A stretch of 54,791 bases of DNA from an uncultured Reyranella sp. (lineage in GTDB: Bacteria > Pseudomonadota > Alphaproteobacteria > Reyranellales > Reyranellaceae): contig CALDNT010000256.1 in the NCBI GenBank assembly GCA_937915145.1, positions 1 through 54,791 on the forward strand, in the 5' to 3' direction. The notes under the pieces were generated by a model. The model saw only the letters and a program-made list of their open reading frames with translations. It searched no databases and was not told the DNA's origin. The first letter of the stretch is position 1, and each line of letters starts with the position of its first letter. A program made the position numbers and the translations under genes. This document shows positions 22,435-30,334 of the stretch, piece after piece.

Positions 22435-23217
22435 TCACTGCGCCGTCCAGCCGCCGTCCATGGGCAGCGCCACGCCGGTCACCGACGCGCCGTTGTCGGT
22501 GCAGAGGAAAAGAGCCAGGGCGGCGAGTTCGGCGACCTCGACGAAACGCTTGTTCGGCTGCTTCTTCAGCAGGACATCGGTGATGACCTTGTCGCGCGAG
22601 ATGCCGTGCGCCCTGGCCTGATCGTCGATCTGCTGTTCGACCAGCGGTGTGCGGACATAGCCGGGGCAAATGGCGTTGCAGGTGATGCCGTCTTCGGCGG
22701 TCTCCAGCGCCGTCACCTTGGTGAGGCCGAGCACGCCGTGCTTGGCGGCGACGTACGCTGCCTTGTAGGGCGAGGCGATGAGGGCGTGCGCCGAGGCGAC
22801 GTTGATGACGCGGCCCCAGCCCTTGGCGCGCATCGGCGGCAACACCAGCTTGGTGGCATGGAAGGCCGACGACAGATTGATGGCGAGGATGGCGTCCCAC
22901 TTCTCTTCGGGGAATTCCTCGATCGGCGCCACATGCTGGATGCCGGCGTTGTTCACCATGATGTCGACGGCGCCGAAGGCATCGATGGTCTGGCGCACCA
23001 TCTGTTCGATCGCCTTGGGCTTGCTCATGTCGGCCGGCGAATAGACGATCTTGGCGTTGGTCCGCTGCGCCAGTTCCGACCGCGTCTTCTCGATCTGCAT
23101 GGTGTCGCCGAAGCCGTTCAGCACGACATTGGCGCCGCTGCGGGCGAAGGCCTCGGCGATGCCGAGCCCGATGCCGCTGGTGGAGCCGGTGACGATGGCG
23201 GTCTTGCCCTGAAGCAT
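22435..23217 (-). CDS. bdhA: 3-hydroxybutyrate dehydrogenase
   Basis: 260 residues, the usual size. Short-chain dehydrogenase features: cofactor loop Thr-Gly-Ser-Thr-Ser-Gly-Ile-Gly (10-17), Asn-Asn-Ala-Gly (89-92), catalytic Ser142, Tyr155 and Lys159. The segment Val-Leu-Asn-Gly-Phe-Gly-Asp and the C-terminal Leu-Lys-Lys-Gln-Pro-Asn-Lys-Arg-Phe match BdhA enzymes, which oxidise D-3-hydroxybutyrate to acetoacetate with NAD. GGAGAACTC precedes the ATG. It is the first gene of an operon with the patatin. Confidence 0.92.
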   Translation of the reverse strand: MLQGKTAIVTGSTSGIGLGIAEAFARSGANVVLNGFGDTMQIEKTRSELAQRTNAKIVYSPADMSKPKAIEQMVRQTIDAFGAVDIMVNNAGIQHVAPIEEFPEEKWDAILAINLSSAFHATKLVLPPMRAKGWGRVINVASAHALIASPYKAAYVAAKHGVLGLTKVTALETAEDGITCNAICPGYVRTPLVEQQIDDQARAHGISRDKVITDVLLKKQPNKRFVEVAELAALALFLCTDNGASVTGVALPMDGGWTAQ

Positions 23218-23286
23218 GTGAGTTCTCCTGGTTGCTGGATGAACCCACCTTGCGCGTTGCCTCGAACGACCTGAAATGCCGAATGC

Positions 23287-23958
23287 CTACCGATTCAATA
23301 GCGCGTGGGCATCGCGCAATTCCTGAAGCGAAGCCAGCAAGGCCTCGGGATCGGGCCAGCGCGACGGATCGACGTCGGCGAAGGCGAAGGCCACGCGGGC
23401 GCTCGGTTCGACCACGAACACCGCGGGCACCGGCAGGCGCCAGGTCGAATCGCCGTGCTGGGCGGGCAGGTCGCGGCCGCGTTCGCGATGCATGCGGATG
23501 TAGCCGGGCGAGAGGTCGTAGGCCAGTCCACAGGTGCGGGCAAAGGCATTGGCCGGATCGCTGAGCAGCAGGTAGCCGATGCCGTGCCGGGCCGCCGTTC
23601 GGGTCACGTGTTCGCGCTGGTCCGGCATCACGCCCACGGCCGTGGCCCCCAGGGCTTCGATCGCCGGCCGCGCCTCCTTGAGGGCGGCCATGGTGAGGTT
23701 GCAATAGGGACACCAGTCGCCGCGGAAGAGTGCCAGCACCAGCGGGCCCCGGTCGAGCAGCTCGCTCGATGTCCAGGTCCGGCCGGAGCCGTCCTTGAGC
23801 GCGAAATCCGGCAGATAGTCGCCGACTCCGAGCCCCTCCTCGGCGACGCGCATCATCCGCAGCCGATCGAGTTCGTCCTCGAAATCTGCCCGGTCATGTG
23901 GAGAAAGCGCCGCCGTGTGGTGACGGCTCAACTCCAGGAGCGTCTCGGTCAGGGTCAT
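23287..23958 (-). CDS. Peroxiredoxin-like (AhpC/TSA) redoxin
   Basis: 223 residues from ATG 23958. After a helical N-terminal extension, the thioredoxin fold begins Gly-Asp-Tyr-Leu-Pro-Asp-Phe-Ala-Leu (47-55). The active site is Phe-Arg-Gly-Asp-Trp-Cys83-Pro-Tyr-Cys86, a CxxC rather than the usual Thr-x-x-Cys, so it may act as a thiol reductase as well as a peroxidase. Divergent from a LysR gene whose likely binding sites lie in the shared 117-base gap, which suggests induction by peroxide or another reactive signal. Confidence 0.85.
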   Translation of the reverse strand: MTLTETLLELSRHHTAALSPHDRADFEDELDRLRMMRVAEEGLGVGDYLPDFALKDGSGRTWTSSELLDRGPLVLALFRGDWCPYCNLTMAALKEARPAIEALGATAVGVMPDQREHVTRTAARHGIGYLLLSDPANAFARTCGLAYDLSPGYIRMHRERGRDLPAQHGDSTWRLPVPAVFVVEPSARVAFAFADVDPSRWPDPEALLASLQELRDAHALLNR

Positions 23959-23995
23959 GTAACGCCAATGTGCGCGGCATTGCAGTCCTGGAGAA

Positions 23996-24032
23996 ATACC
24001 TTCCGGTATGAAGGACGATAGCCGCAGGCTAT
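23996..24032. promoter_or_regulatory. Two LysR-type palindromes in the divergent promoter
   Basis: ATACC-N4-GGTAT (23996-24009) and ATAGCC-N3-GGCTAT (24018-24032) lie with centres about 22-23 bases apart, two helical turns. The second contains T-N11-A and also ATAG-N7-CTAT, one half of the OxyR consensus. They sit between the LysR gene and the divergent peroxiredoxin gene, the place for a regulator controlling itself and its neighbour. Confidence 0.65.
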
Positions 24033-24075
24033 GGTTCTTTGGGGTATCGTTCGCGCGCCTTTGGGGGCCGACGCC

Positions 24076-24963
24076 GTGGAAATGCATCAGATTCGTTACT
24101 TTCTGGCGGTTTGCGAGACGCTGAATTTCACGCGCGCCGCCGAGTCGTGTCACGTCTCACAACCGTCGCTGACGCGCGCCATCAAGGGCCTCGAGGACGA
24201 GCTGGGTGGGCCGTTGTTCCGCCGCGAGCGCAACAACACCCATCTGACCGGCCTGGGCGAGATGATGCGCCCTCACCTGTCGCAGGTCCTGGTCGAGACC
24301 GACGCCGCCAAGGAGCGCGCCAAGAATTTTTCCCGCCTGGAAGATGTCGAGCTGAAGCTCGGCATGATGTGCACCATCGGCCCGCGCCGCTTCGTGCCCT
24401 TCCTGCAGGCCTTCCGCGAACGCCATCCCAAGGTGAGGCTGGTCGTGAAGGACGGATCGAATCAGGAGCTCCAGAACAGCCTCGCGCAGGGCGAGCTCGA
24501 CATTGCGGTCTATGGCCAGCCGGAGGAAATCGACGACCGGTTTCATGCGCGGCGACTTTATGACGAACGCTTCGTCATCGGCGTCGGGCCAGGCCATCCC
24601 TTCGACCAGCAGAACGTCGTGTCCGCCCAGGATCTCGACGGCCAACACTATATCAATCGGCTGCAGTGCGAGTTTTTCGACCACGCCCGCAAACTGTTTC
24701 GCGAAAGAGGCGCCAAGACCGTCATCGTCTTCCGCAGCGACCGCGACGACTGGGTGCAAAGCATGGTGATGGCGGGACTGGGGTTCACCTTCATTCCCGA
24801 ATATGCTGTTACGGTGCCCGGCCTGCGCGTACGCCCTCTGATCGATCCGGAGATCACCCGCACAATCCAGATCGTCACCGTGCGTGGTAGACCGCACGCG
24901 CCTGCCGTGGGCACATTCGTTCGCGAAATTCTGGCCTTTCCCTGGGCAAACGCCGGTTCCTAG
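24076..24963 (+). CDS. LysR-family transcriptional regulator
   Basis: 295 residues from GTG 24076, which gives the usual start Met-Glu-Met-His-Gln-Ile-Arg-Tyr-Phe-Leu-Ala-Val-Cys-Glu-Thr-Leu-Asn-Phe-Thr. The winged helix-turn-helix spans about 1-65 (Ala-Ala-Glu-Ser-Cys-His-Val-Ser-Gln-Pro-Ser-Leu-Thr), then the linker helix and an effector domain. It is close to OxyR-like and other LysR groups; no clear peroxidatic Cys pair was identified. Sixteen bases separate it from the selenoprotein gene downstream, so it is probably in the same transcript; it also faces the peroxiredoxin gene. Confidence 0.88.
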   Translation: MEMHQIRYFLAVCETLNFTRAAESCHVSQPSLTRAIKGLEDELGGPLFRRERNNTHLTGLGEMMRPHLSQVLVETDAAKERAKNFSRLEDVELKLGMMCTIGPRRFVPFLQAFRERHPKVRLVVKDGSNQELQNSLAQGELDIAVYGQPEEIDDRFHARRLYDERFVIGVGPGHPFDQQNVVSAQDLDGQHYINRLQCEFFDHARKLFRERGAKTVIVFRSDRDDWVQSMVMAGLGFTFIPEYAVTVPGLRVRPLIDPEITRTIQIVTVRGRPHAPAVGTFVREILAFPWANAGS

Positions 24964-24979
24964 TCGGAGATTTTCAGTC

Positions 24980-26146
24980 ATGGTCAAGCGTCTGAGCGAC
25001 CTGCCCGAGGTCGAAGCCCATCACCTCGCCAACATCAAATGTCCGACCTACGACGACACGCCGCCGCTTGCCGGCAAGCCGTTGCAGCAGCGCCGCGTCG
25101 TGCTGATCTCGACGGCGGGCCTGCACAAGCGCGGCGACCGGCCGTTCCAGCCGGGCGACGGCAGCTACCGTGTCATTCCGGCCGACACTGCGGCCAGTGA
25201 GCTGGTGATGAGCCACATCTCGGTCAATTTCGACCGCACCGGCTTTCAGCAGGATCTGAACGTGTCCTTCCCGATCGACCGGTTGCGCGAACTGGCGGCC
25301 GATGGCGTCGTGGGGTCGATGGCGGCGATGCACTATTCCTTCATGGGGGCTTTTCCGCCCGAAGCAGCCGAGCCGCACGCCCGGCATCTGGCGGGGCTGC
25401 TGAAGAACGATCAGGTCGACGCCGCCATCCTCGTTCCGGTTTGACCCGCCTGTACGCGCGCCGTGGGCGCGCTGGGCCACTTTCTGGAGCGCGAAGGCAT
25501 TGCCACCGTCGGCATCAGCCTGGTGCGCGAGCACACTGAAACCATCCGTCCGCCCCGCGCGCTGTGGGTGACGTTCGAACTCGGCCGGCCGCTGGGTGTG
25601 CCGGACGACGCGCCTTTCCAGCGCCGCGTGCTGCATGCCGCTGCCCGCCTGCTGGAACGCACCGACGGTCCGGTGATCGCCGACTATCCCGAGCATGTCA
25701 CCGAGGAGACCGATCTCACCGGCTGGGCCTGCCCGATCAATCTGGCCCCCGGACGGACCGATACGCTGGCGGCGGAGATCGACCGGCTGGGCGTCTGGTA
25801 CGACCGGGCCGTCGCGGCCCAGGGCCGGACCACGGTCGGTGTCTCGGGCCTCGACATGCGGGCGGCGGGCGACCTCGTGACCGCGGCGCTCGACGAGGCG
25901 TTGCCGGCGCCGCAGTTGCTCAAGCAGGCGATTGACGATCTGAAGGCCTACTACCTCGAGGCGGCCTCGGCGTTCCCCGACCCCGGCTCGTCGCGAACGC
26001 GCAAGGCGTGGCTGTGGGACGAGACGATCCTGGCGAGATCGCTGCTTGCATTGCAGCCGAAGCTGGCCGCCAGCGCCGATGCCCAGCATCGGATCCTGGG
26101 CAATCTGACCCTGATCCCGGCAACCGAGCGGCACCGCCTCGGCTAG
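24980..26146 (+). CDS. GrdB-like selenoprotein (glycine/sarcosine/betaine/proline reductase B family), Sec155
   Basis: One frame of 388 residues containing TGA at 25442-25444. The N-terminal half ends Ala-Ala-Ile-Leu-Val-Pro-Val; the TGA is followed by Pro-Ala-Cys-Thr-Arg, giving Sec-x-x-Cys at 155-158, the place of the catalytic Sec in GrdB/PrdB (Sec-x-x-Cys-Thr/Thr-Arg). Sequence on both sides reads as one fold, and the C-terminal half has no start signal of its own. Clostridial GrdB cleaves the C-N bond of the bound amino acid. No GrdA, GrdC or GrdD gene is nearby, so the partner and substrate are unknown. Between a LysR gene and a Rieske oxygenase gene. Confidence 0.88.
25442..25472 (+). 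promoter_or_regulatory. Bacterial SECIS hairpin of the GrdB-like gene
   Basis: GCGCGCC (25456-25462) pairs perfectly with GGCGCGC (25466-25472) around the loop GTG. With the T of TGA as 1, loop G and U are at 22 and 23, one base closer than in fdhF. The stem could be displaced by one or two bases because the sequence is GC-rich. Together with the Sec-x-x-Cys context it supports recoding. Confidence 0.72.
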
Positions 26147-26223
26147 CGCATGGAGTTGAGCCACGGTCGGGGCTGGACGGCGATCTCGGCGGGCGTATGC
26201 TTTGCCGGCATCAGGAGGCGCGA

Positions 26224-27558
26224 ATGACGACCGCAACCGAAGGCGCGGAACTCACCCAGGTCGGCCCCGGCACCGCAATGGGCCAGCTCATGCGTGAATA
26301 CTGGATGCCGGCGCTCAAATCCTCCGAACTCGAACGCGACGGCGCGCCGGTCCGCCTGATGCTGCTCGGCGAGAAGCTGATCGCATTTCGCGACAGCACC
26401 GGCCAGGTCGGGGTCATGGATCACCGTTGTCCGCACCGCTGCGCCTCGCTGTTCCTGGGGCGCAACGAGGAAGGCGGCATCCGTTGCCTCTATCACGGCT
26501 GGAAATTCGACACCTCGGGACAGTGCGTCGACATGCCGAGCGTACCGCCGCAACAGGATTTCAAGCACAAGGTGAAGGCCAAGGCCTACCGGACGCTCGA
26601 ACGCGCCGGGCTGGTCTGGGTCTACATGGGGTCGCGCACCGAAGCACCGCCGCTGCCAGCACTGCAGATCCTCGATGCGCCCGACGGCGAGATCAACATC
26701 AGCATGGTCCAGCGCGATTGCAACTACCTGCAGGCGATCGAGGGCGAGATCGACACCGCACATTTCGGCTACCTGCACGGCGGTCATGTCGATCCCGGCA
26801 GGCTGGCGGAGGACGAGCCGCTCTATCACACGGTCGCGATCCGGGCGCCGCAGTATCAGGTGGCCGACGTTCCGTGGGGCACGCAATACGGCGCTCACCG
26901 CTCGGCCGGCGCCGGCCGCACCTATTGGCGTTTCGCCAATTTCCTTTTTCCCTTCTGGACGCAGGCGCCGAACGGCGAATTCGACAGCCATGCCCATGGC
27001 CGCGCCTGGGTGCCGCTCGACGATCATCACACGATGTACGTCTTCATCTGGTGGAAGCGCGCGACCTCGGCGATGTCGCTGCCCCAGCCGACCTATCGCG
27101 ACGGCACGCCGATCGGCGGCACCGGCCGCGGCAACAAGCTGCTGCCCAACACCACCGACTGGCTCGGGCGCTGGCGCATGGCGGACAACGAAGGCAACGA
27201 CTGGGGCATGGATCGCGACGCCCAGCGCCGTAACGCGATCTACAGCGGCATCGACGGCATCCATCTCCAGGACCAGGCAGTCACCGAAAGCATGGGCCCG
27301 ATCGTCGATCACACCTTCGAGCATCTCGGACCATCGGACCAGATGATCACCCGCACGCGACGCCGGCTGCTGATGGCTGCCCGCGCGCTGCGTGACGACG
27401 GTACCCTGCCGCCCGGCGTCGAAGACGGCGGCATCTACCGGGGCGCCCGCAGCGGCTATTTCGTCAGCGACGACCGGGGCGCGTGGCGCGATGTCTACGA
27501 CCGGCGGCTGGCCGCCGCCCTGCACCCGACGTCCACGCCGGCACGCGCCGCCGAATAG
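26224..27558 (+). CDS. Rieske non-haem iron oxygenase, alpha subunit
   Basis: 444 residues from ATG 26224 (CAGGAGG upstream). The Rieske cluster ligands are Cys69-Pro-His71 and Cys88-Leu-Tyr-His91, and the mononuclear iron site lies in Glu-Gly-Glu-Ile-Asp-Thr-Ala-His-Phe-Gly-Tyr-Leu-His near 178-190. The layout resembles phthalate 4,5-dioxygenase and related demethylase-type oxygenases, which act as homotrimers with a separate reductase. No reductase gene lies next to it. 77 bases separate it from the selenoprotein gene, so cotranscription is possible. Confidence 0.88.
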   Translation: MTTATEGAELTQVGPGTAMGQLMREYWMPALKSSELERDGAPVRLMLLGEKLIAFRDSTGQVGVMDHRCPHRCASLFLGRNEEGGIRCLYHGWKFDTSGQCVDMPSVPPQQDFKHKVKAKAYRTLERAGLVWVYMGSRTEAPPLPALQILDAPDGEINISMVQRDCNYLQAIEGEIDTAHFGYLHGGHVDPGRLAEDEPLYHTVAIRAPQYQVADVPWGTQYGAHRSAGAGRTYWRFANFLFPFWTQAPNGEFDSHAHGRAWVPLDDHHTMYVFIWWKRATSAMSLPQPTYRDGTPIGGTGRGNKLLPNTTDWLGRWRMADNEGNDWGMDRDAQRRNAIYSGIDGIHLQDQAVTESMGPIVDHTFEHLGPSDQMITRTRRRLLMAARALRDDGTLPPGVEDGGIYRGARSGYFVSDDRGAWRDVYDRRLAAALHPTSTPARAAE

Positions 27559-28082
27559 GCCGGCGGAGGGACAAGCCCATGCGTCTGTGGCGACCCAGCG
27601 TTGCAGAAACAATATTGACAATTCAGCAGAATTTGGCCTACTGTTCCGGTAGATTGGCGCTTGGCATGTCTGCGGGCGCCAGATCCTTCTTTCCGGCAAA
27701 GACCTGCCCGCGGCCGTCCGCGGGTTCGCGTCCCAGAACGCAGGGTCGCCGCTGCGGGTCCTGACCCGTGGGCAGACACAACAACAAGCCCCGCCTCTCC
27801 GACGGCCGTCGGACAGGCCTTGCCATGACGCTCGATCAACGCAGCGCAGCGGGGCACGCTCAGTCGAACGGCCGACGGTTTTGCTGTCTCCTGCTGGCGC
27901 CCGCTTCCTGCGTCGGGGACAGCTCCGGGCCCACATAGGGGCCCAACAGTCCCGTCGTTCAGGTGGGCCTGCCGGATGGGCAAAAATCCCGTGCTTATTG
28001 GCTCTCCGGCGGTTGGGGAGCCGAATTTTCAGGTCTCGAATTGGGCCCTTTTCTCAAAGTTGGGCCAAGCCGCAGGGCCCGG
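27559..28082. other. 524-base intergenic stretch without a recognised gene
   Basis: No frame here looks like a known protein. It holds a sigma-70-like promoter (27615-27644), a 32-codon frame just after it (27666-27764) and palindromes: CCCGCGG/CCGCGGG near 27706-27723, CGGGTC/GACCCG near 27756-27769, and a 16-base perfect palindrome TCCGACGG/CCGTCGGA at 27798-27813. The 27640-27830 part could be a structured RNA or a decayed gene; I could not tell. Checks for tmRNA, SRP RNA and RNase P signatures were negative. Confidence 0.4.
27615..27644 (+). promoter_or_regulatory. Promoter-like sequence in a gene-free gap
   Basis: Perfect -35 hexamer TTGACA (27615-27620), an 18-base spacer and TACTGT (27639-27644), in a locally A/T-rich patch. 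It faces right, away from the Rieske gene and into an unassigned stretch. The -10 element is only moderately good. Confidence 0.4.
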
Positions 28083-29333
28083 TCAGTTCGAGCCGGAGCC
28101 GGTGATCAGTCGGGCGCCGGATTGGAAGGTCACATAGGACCACAGCCAGTCCACCATCACGATCAGGCGGTTCCGGAATCCGATCAGGAGCATGACGTGG
28201 ATCATGCCCCACAGCAGCCAGGCCAGCGTGCCGTCGAGGCGCAGCCAGCCGAAATCGGCCACGGCGGCACGCCGGCCGATCGTGGTCATAGTGCCGAGGT
28301 TGCGATAGTGGAACGGCGGCGGCGCTGGCCGTCCGGCCAGGCGGGCGCGCAGCACGCGGGCCACGTAGGCGCCCTGCTGCTTGGCCACCGGTGCCAGGCC
28401 CGGCAAGGGTGTGCCGTCCTTGCCCAACGCATGGGCGGTATCGCCGATGACGAAGATCTCGGGGTGGTCCGGCACAGCCAGATCGGGGCCGACCACGACT
28501 CGGCCGACGCGATCCGGTTTGGCGTCCAGCCACTGGGCGGCCGCGGAAGCGGCCACGCCGGCTGCCCACATGATGGTCGCCGCGGGAAGGTGCTCGTCTC
28601 CGATGGTCACGCCATTCTCGTCGCACTTGGAAACCGGCACACCCAGCCGAACTTCTACACGCAGCCGCTCGAGCGAGACCTGGGCGGCGGTGCTGAGGAC
28701 CGGCGGAAAGGCCGCCAGCACGCGCGGCCCGGCCTCAACCAGCACGATGCGTGCGTCGCGGGGATCGATGTTGCGGAAGTCGTGGCGCAGGCCGATGTGC
28801 GCCAGTTCGGCGATGGCGCCCGCCATCTCGACGCCGGTCGGGCCGGCGCCGACAACCACGAAGGTAAGGAAGCGCTGGCGCTCCTCGGCCGTGATCGCCT
28901 GCTCGGCGCGTTCGAACGCCGTCAGGATGCGGCGGCGCATGTCGGTAGCATCGTCGATCTTCTTGAGGCCGGGCGCTGCGTCCGCCCATTCCTCATGGCC
29001 GAAATAGGCATGCCGCGAGCCGGTCGCGAGGACCAGATGGTCGTATTCGATCTCGCGGTCGTCGAGCTTCACGACGTGGCGTTGCCGATCGACTCCCGAC
29101 ACCGAGCCCAGGATCACCTTGATGTTGGCGGCGTGGCGCAGGATGGCGCGGATCGGCGAGGCGACCTGCGCCGGCGACAGCCCGGCGGTTGCCACCTGGT
29201 AGAGCAGCGGCTGGAACAGATGGTAGTTGCGCTGATCGACGACGGTAACGTCGGCTTCCGCGCCGCCCAGCGCGTGTGCGGCGCTCAGTCCACCAAAGCC
29301 CGCGCCGACAATGACGATGCGTGGTCGGGCCAT
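28083..29333 (-). CDS. ndh: Type II NADH dehydrogenase (NDH-2)
   Basis: 416 residues from ATG 29333. Dinucleotide-binding Val-Gly-Ala-Gly-Phe-Gly-Gly-Leu-Ser-Ala (8-17) holds FAD, and Val-Val-Gly-Ala-Gly-Pro-Thr-Gly-Val-Glu (about 160-169) holds NADH. Tyr-Gln-Val-Ala-Thr-Ala-Gly-Leu-Ser-Pro and the C-terminal amphipathic helix (Leu-Ala-Trp-Leu-Leu-Trp-Gly-Met-Ile-His) are usual in NDH-2, a peripheral membrane enzyme passing NADH electrons to quinone without pumping protons. It follows doxX by 13 bases, in one operon with the bufferin-like gene. Confidence 0.85.
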   Translation of the reverse strand: MARPRIVIVGAGFGGLSAAHALGGAEADVTVVDQRNYHLFQPLLYQVATAGLSPAQVASPIRAILRHAANIKVILGSVSGVDRQRHVVKLDDREIEYDHLVLATGSRHAYFGHEEWADAAPGLKKIDDATDMRRRILTAFERAEQAITAEERQRFLTFVVVGAGPTGVEMAGAIAELAHIGLRHDFRNIDPRDARIVLVEAGPRVLAAFPPVLSTAAQVSLERLRVEVRLGVPVSKCDENGVTIGDEHLPAATIMWAAGVAASAAAQWLDAKPDRVGRVVVGPDLAVPDHPEIFVIGDTAHALGKDGTPLPGLAPVAKQQGAYVARVLRARLAGRPAPPPFHYRNLGTMTTIGRRAAVADFGWLRLDGTLAWLLWGMIHVMLLIGFRNRLIVMVDWLWSYVTFQSGARLITGSGSN

Positions 29334-29346
29334 GGTGGCGCTCCCT

Positions 29347-29820
29347 TCAGGCTCGTCCGAACAGGTTGAAGGCAACGATGCGGTCTATCGAGAGTGCACC
29401 GGGGCCACGGCTCACCACATAGGCAAGGATCGAGCCCCACATCAAGTGTTCTGGCCAGTTGCCGGGGTAGACGAGAAACTGGATCGTGAGTGTCATGGCC
29501 AGCAATGCCGCGGCACCGAAGCGGGCAAACAGCCCGAACACGAGCAGAACCGGCGCGGCAAGTTCGACCGCAGTGCCCAGGTAGGCGGCGATTTCGGGTG
29601 GCAGCAACGGCAGACGATATTCCTCGCGGAACAATTCTATCGCGGTGTCGAAGCTCTGGGCCTTGTTCATACCCGACTTGAAGAAGGTGGCACCGACGGC
29701 GATGCGCATGCCGAGTTCGAGCACGGAGAGCGGAAAGCGGCCGGCGGCCGCGCGCCACGCGGCGAGGCGGGCGACGAAGTCTGAAGCGTGTGGATCGCGC
29801 GAGTATGTGGTGGTTGTCAT
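29347..29820 (-). CDS. DoxX-family membrane protein
   Basis: 157 residues from ATG 29820. Four hydrophobic segments and the DoxX pattern: Leu-Arg/Met-Arg-Ile-Ala-Val-Gly-Ala-Thr-Phe-Phe-Lys-Ser-Gly near the first helix, Glu-Leu-Ala-Ala-Pro-Val-Leu-Leu-Val-Phe-Gly-Leu-Phe-Ala-Arg in the third, and Trp-Pro-Glu-His-Leu-Met-Trp. DoxX-like proteins belong to quinone-linked and redox systems, and one is often part of bufferin loci. It lies between the bufferin-like gene (146 bases upstream) and ndh (13 bases downstream). Confidence 0.85.
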   Translation of the reverse strand: MTTTTYSRDPHASDFVARLAAWRAAAGRFPLSVLELGMRIAVGATFFKSGMNKAQSFDTAIELFREEYRLPLLPPEIAAYLGTAVELAAPVLLVFGLFARFGAAALLAMTLTIQFLVYPGNWPEHLMWGSILAYVVSRGPGALSIDRIVAFNLFGRA

Positions 29821-29966
29821 GGCGTGATGCTCCGGAAAGGTTCGGACGCCGACCCCGGCATCGTCCGGAAATCCGGATGAACCGACGTCGATTGGGGCGG
29901 GGAGGCGCCGGCGTGATGCCGGGGTACGGCGTCCGATGGCGGGTGACGTGGACCTGGGGCGGGGGA

Positions 29967-30215
29967 TCAGCCCTTGGCGCCCGCCAGCTTGCCGCCGACG
30001 ATCTTCTCGCAGGTGCCCTTGGGGACGCTCAGCCAGGCATCGTTCTGCGCGTCCTTCTTGGACGTGCCGGCGCACGACGAGGTCGCGGTCTGGCAGTCGT
30101 TTTTGCCGGCCTTCGACACGCCGTAGCACTTCTCGATGTTGCCCTGGGCCTGGGCCGCGGCGCCGAGCAGAAGTGCGGTGCTGAGGGCAGCGGCGATGGT
30201 GAGTGAAGTCTTCAT
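29967..30215 (-). CDS. BufA1-type (DUF2282) bufferin-like precursor
   Basis: 82 residues. A signal peptide (Lys3, Ala/Leu core, Ala-Gln-Ala-Gln near 21-24) is followed by four cysteines, Cys30, Cys41, Cys48 and Cys69, in the order Glu-Lys-Cys-Tyr-Gly, Asn-Asp-Cys, Ser-Cys-Ala-Gly and Gly-Thr-Cys-Glu-Lys. This is the DUF2282 family, recently described as precursors of periplasmic copper-binding metallophores whose cysteines are modified by BufB (DUF692) with BufC. Neither is present next to this gene; DoxX and ndh follow instead. The peptide may be unmodified or modified by enzymes encoded elsewhere. Confidence 0.82.
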   Translation of the reverse strand: MKTSLTIAAALSTALLLGAAAQAQGNIEKCYGVSKAGKNDCQTATSSCAGTSKKDAQNDAWLSVPKGTCEKIVGGKLAGAKG

Positions 30216-30334
30216 GACGGATCTCCTTGATCGGTATGGTGTCCCTTGCGGGTGGCGGCACCATGCCGGGAGCGCGTCGCGATCTGAAATATCGTGTCCC
30301 TATGGGATCAATGTTCGCGGGCTATCGCCTGTCG

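Noticed and set aside
25463-26146. C-terminal half of the GrdB-like gene as a separate gene
   Set aside because: The candidate start has no ribosome site, lies inside the SECIS stem, and both halves are needed for the fold.
27716-27730. GGTTCGCGTCC looked like a tRNA T-loop
   Set aside because: The loop lacks the conserved A58, no acceptor or anticodon stem could be drawn around it, and the match is within a GC-rich palindrome.
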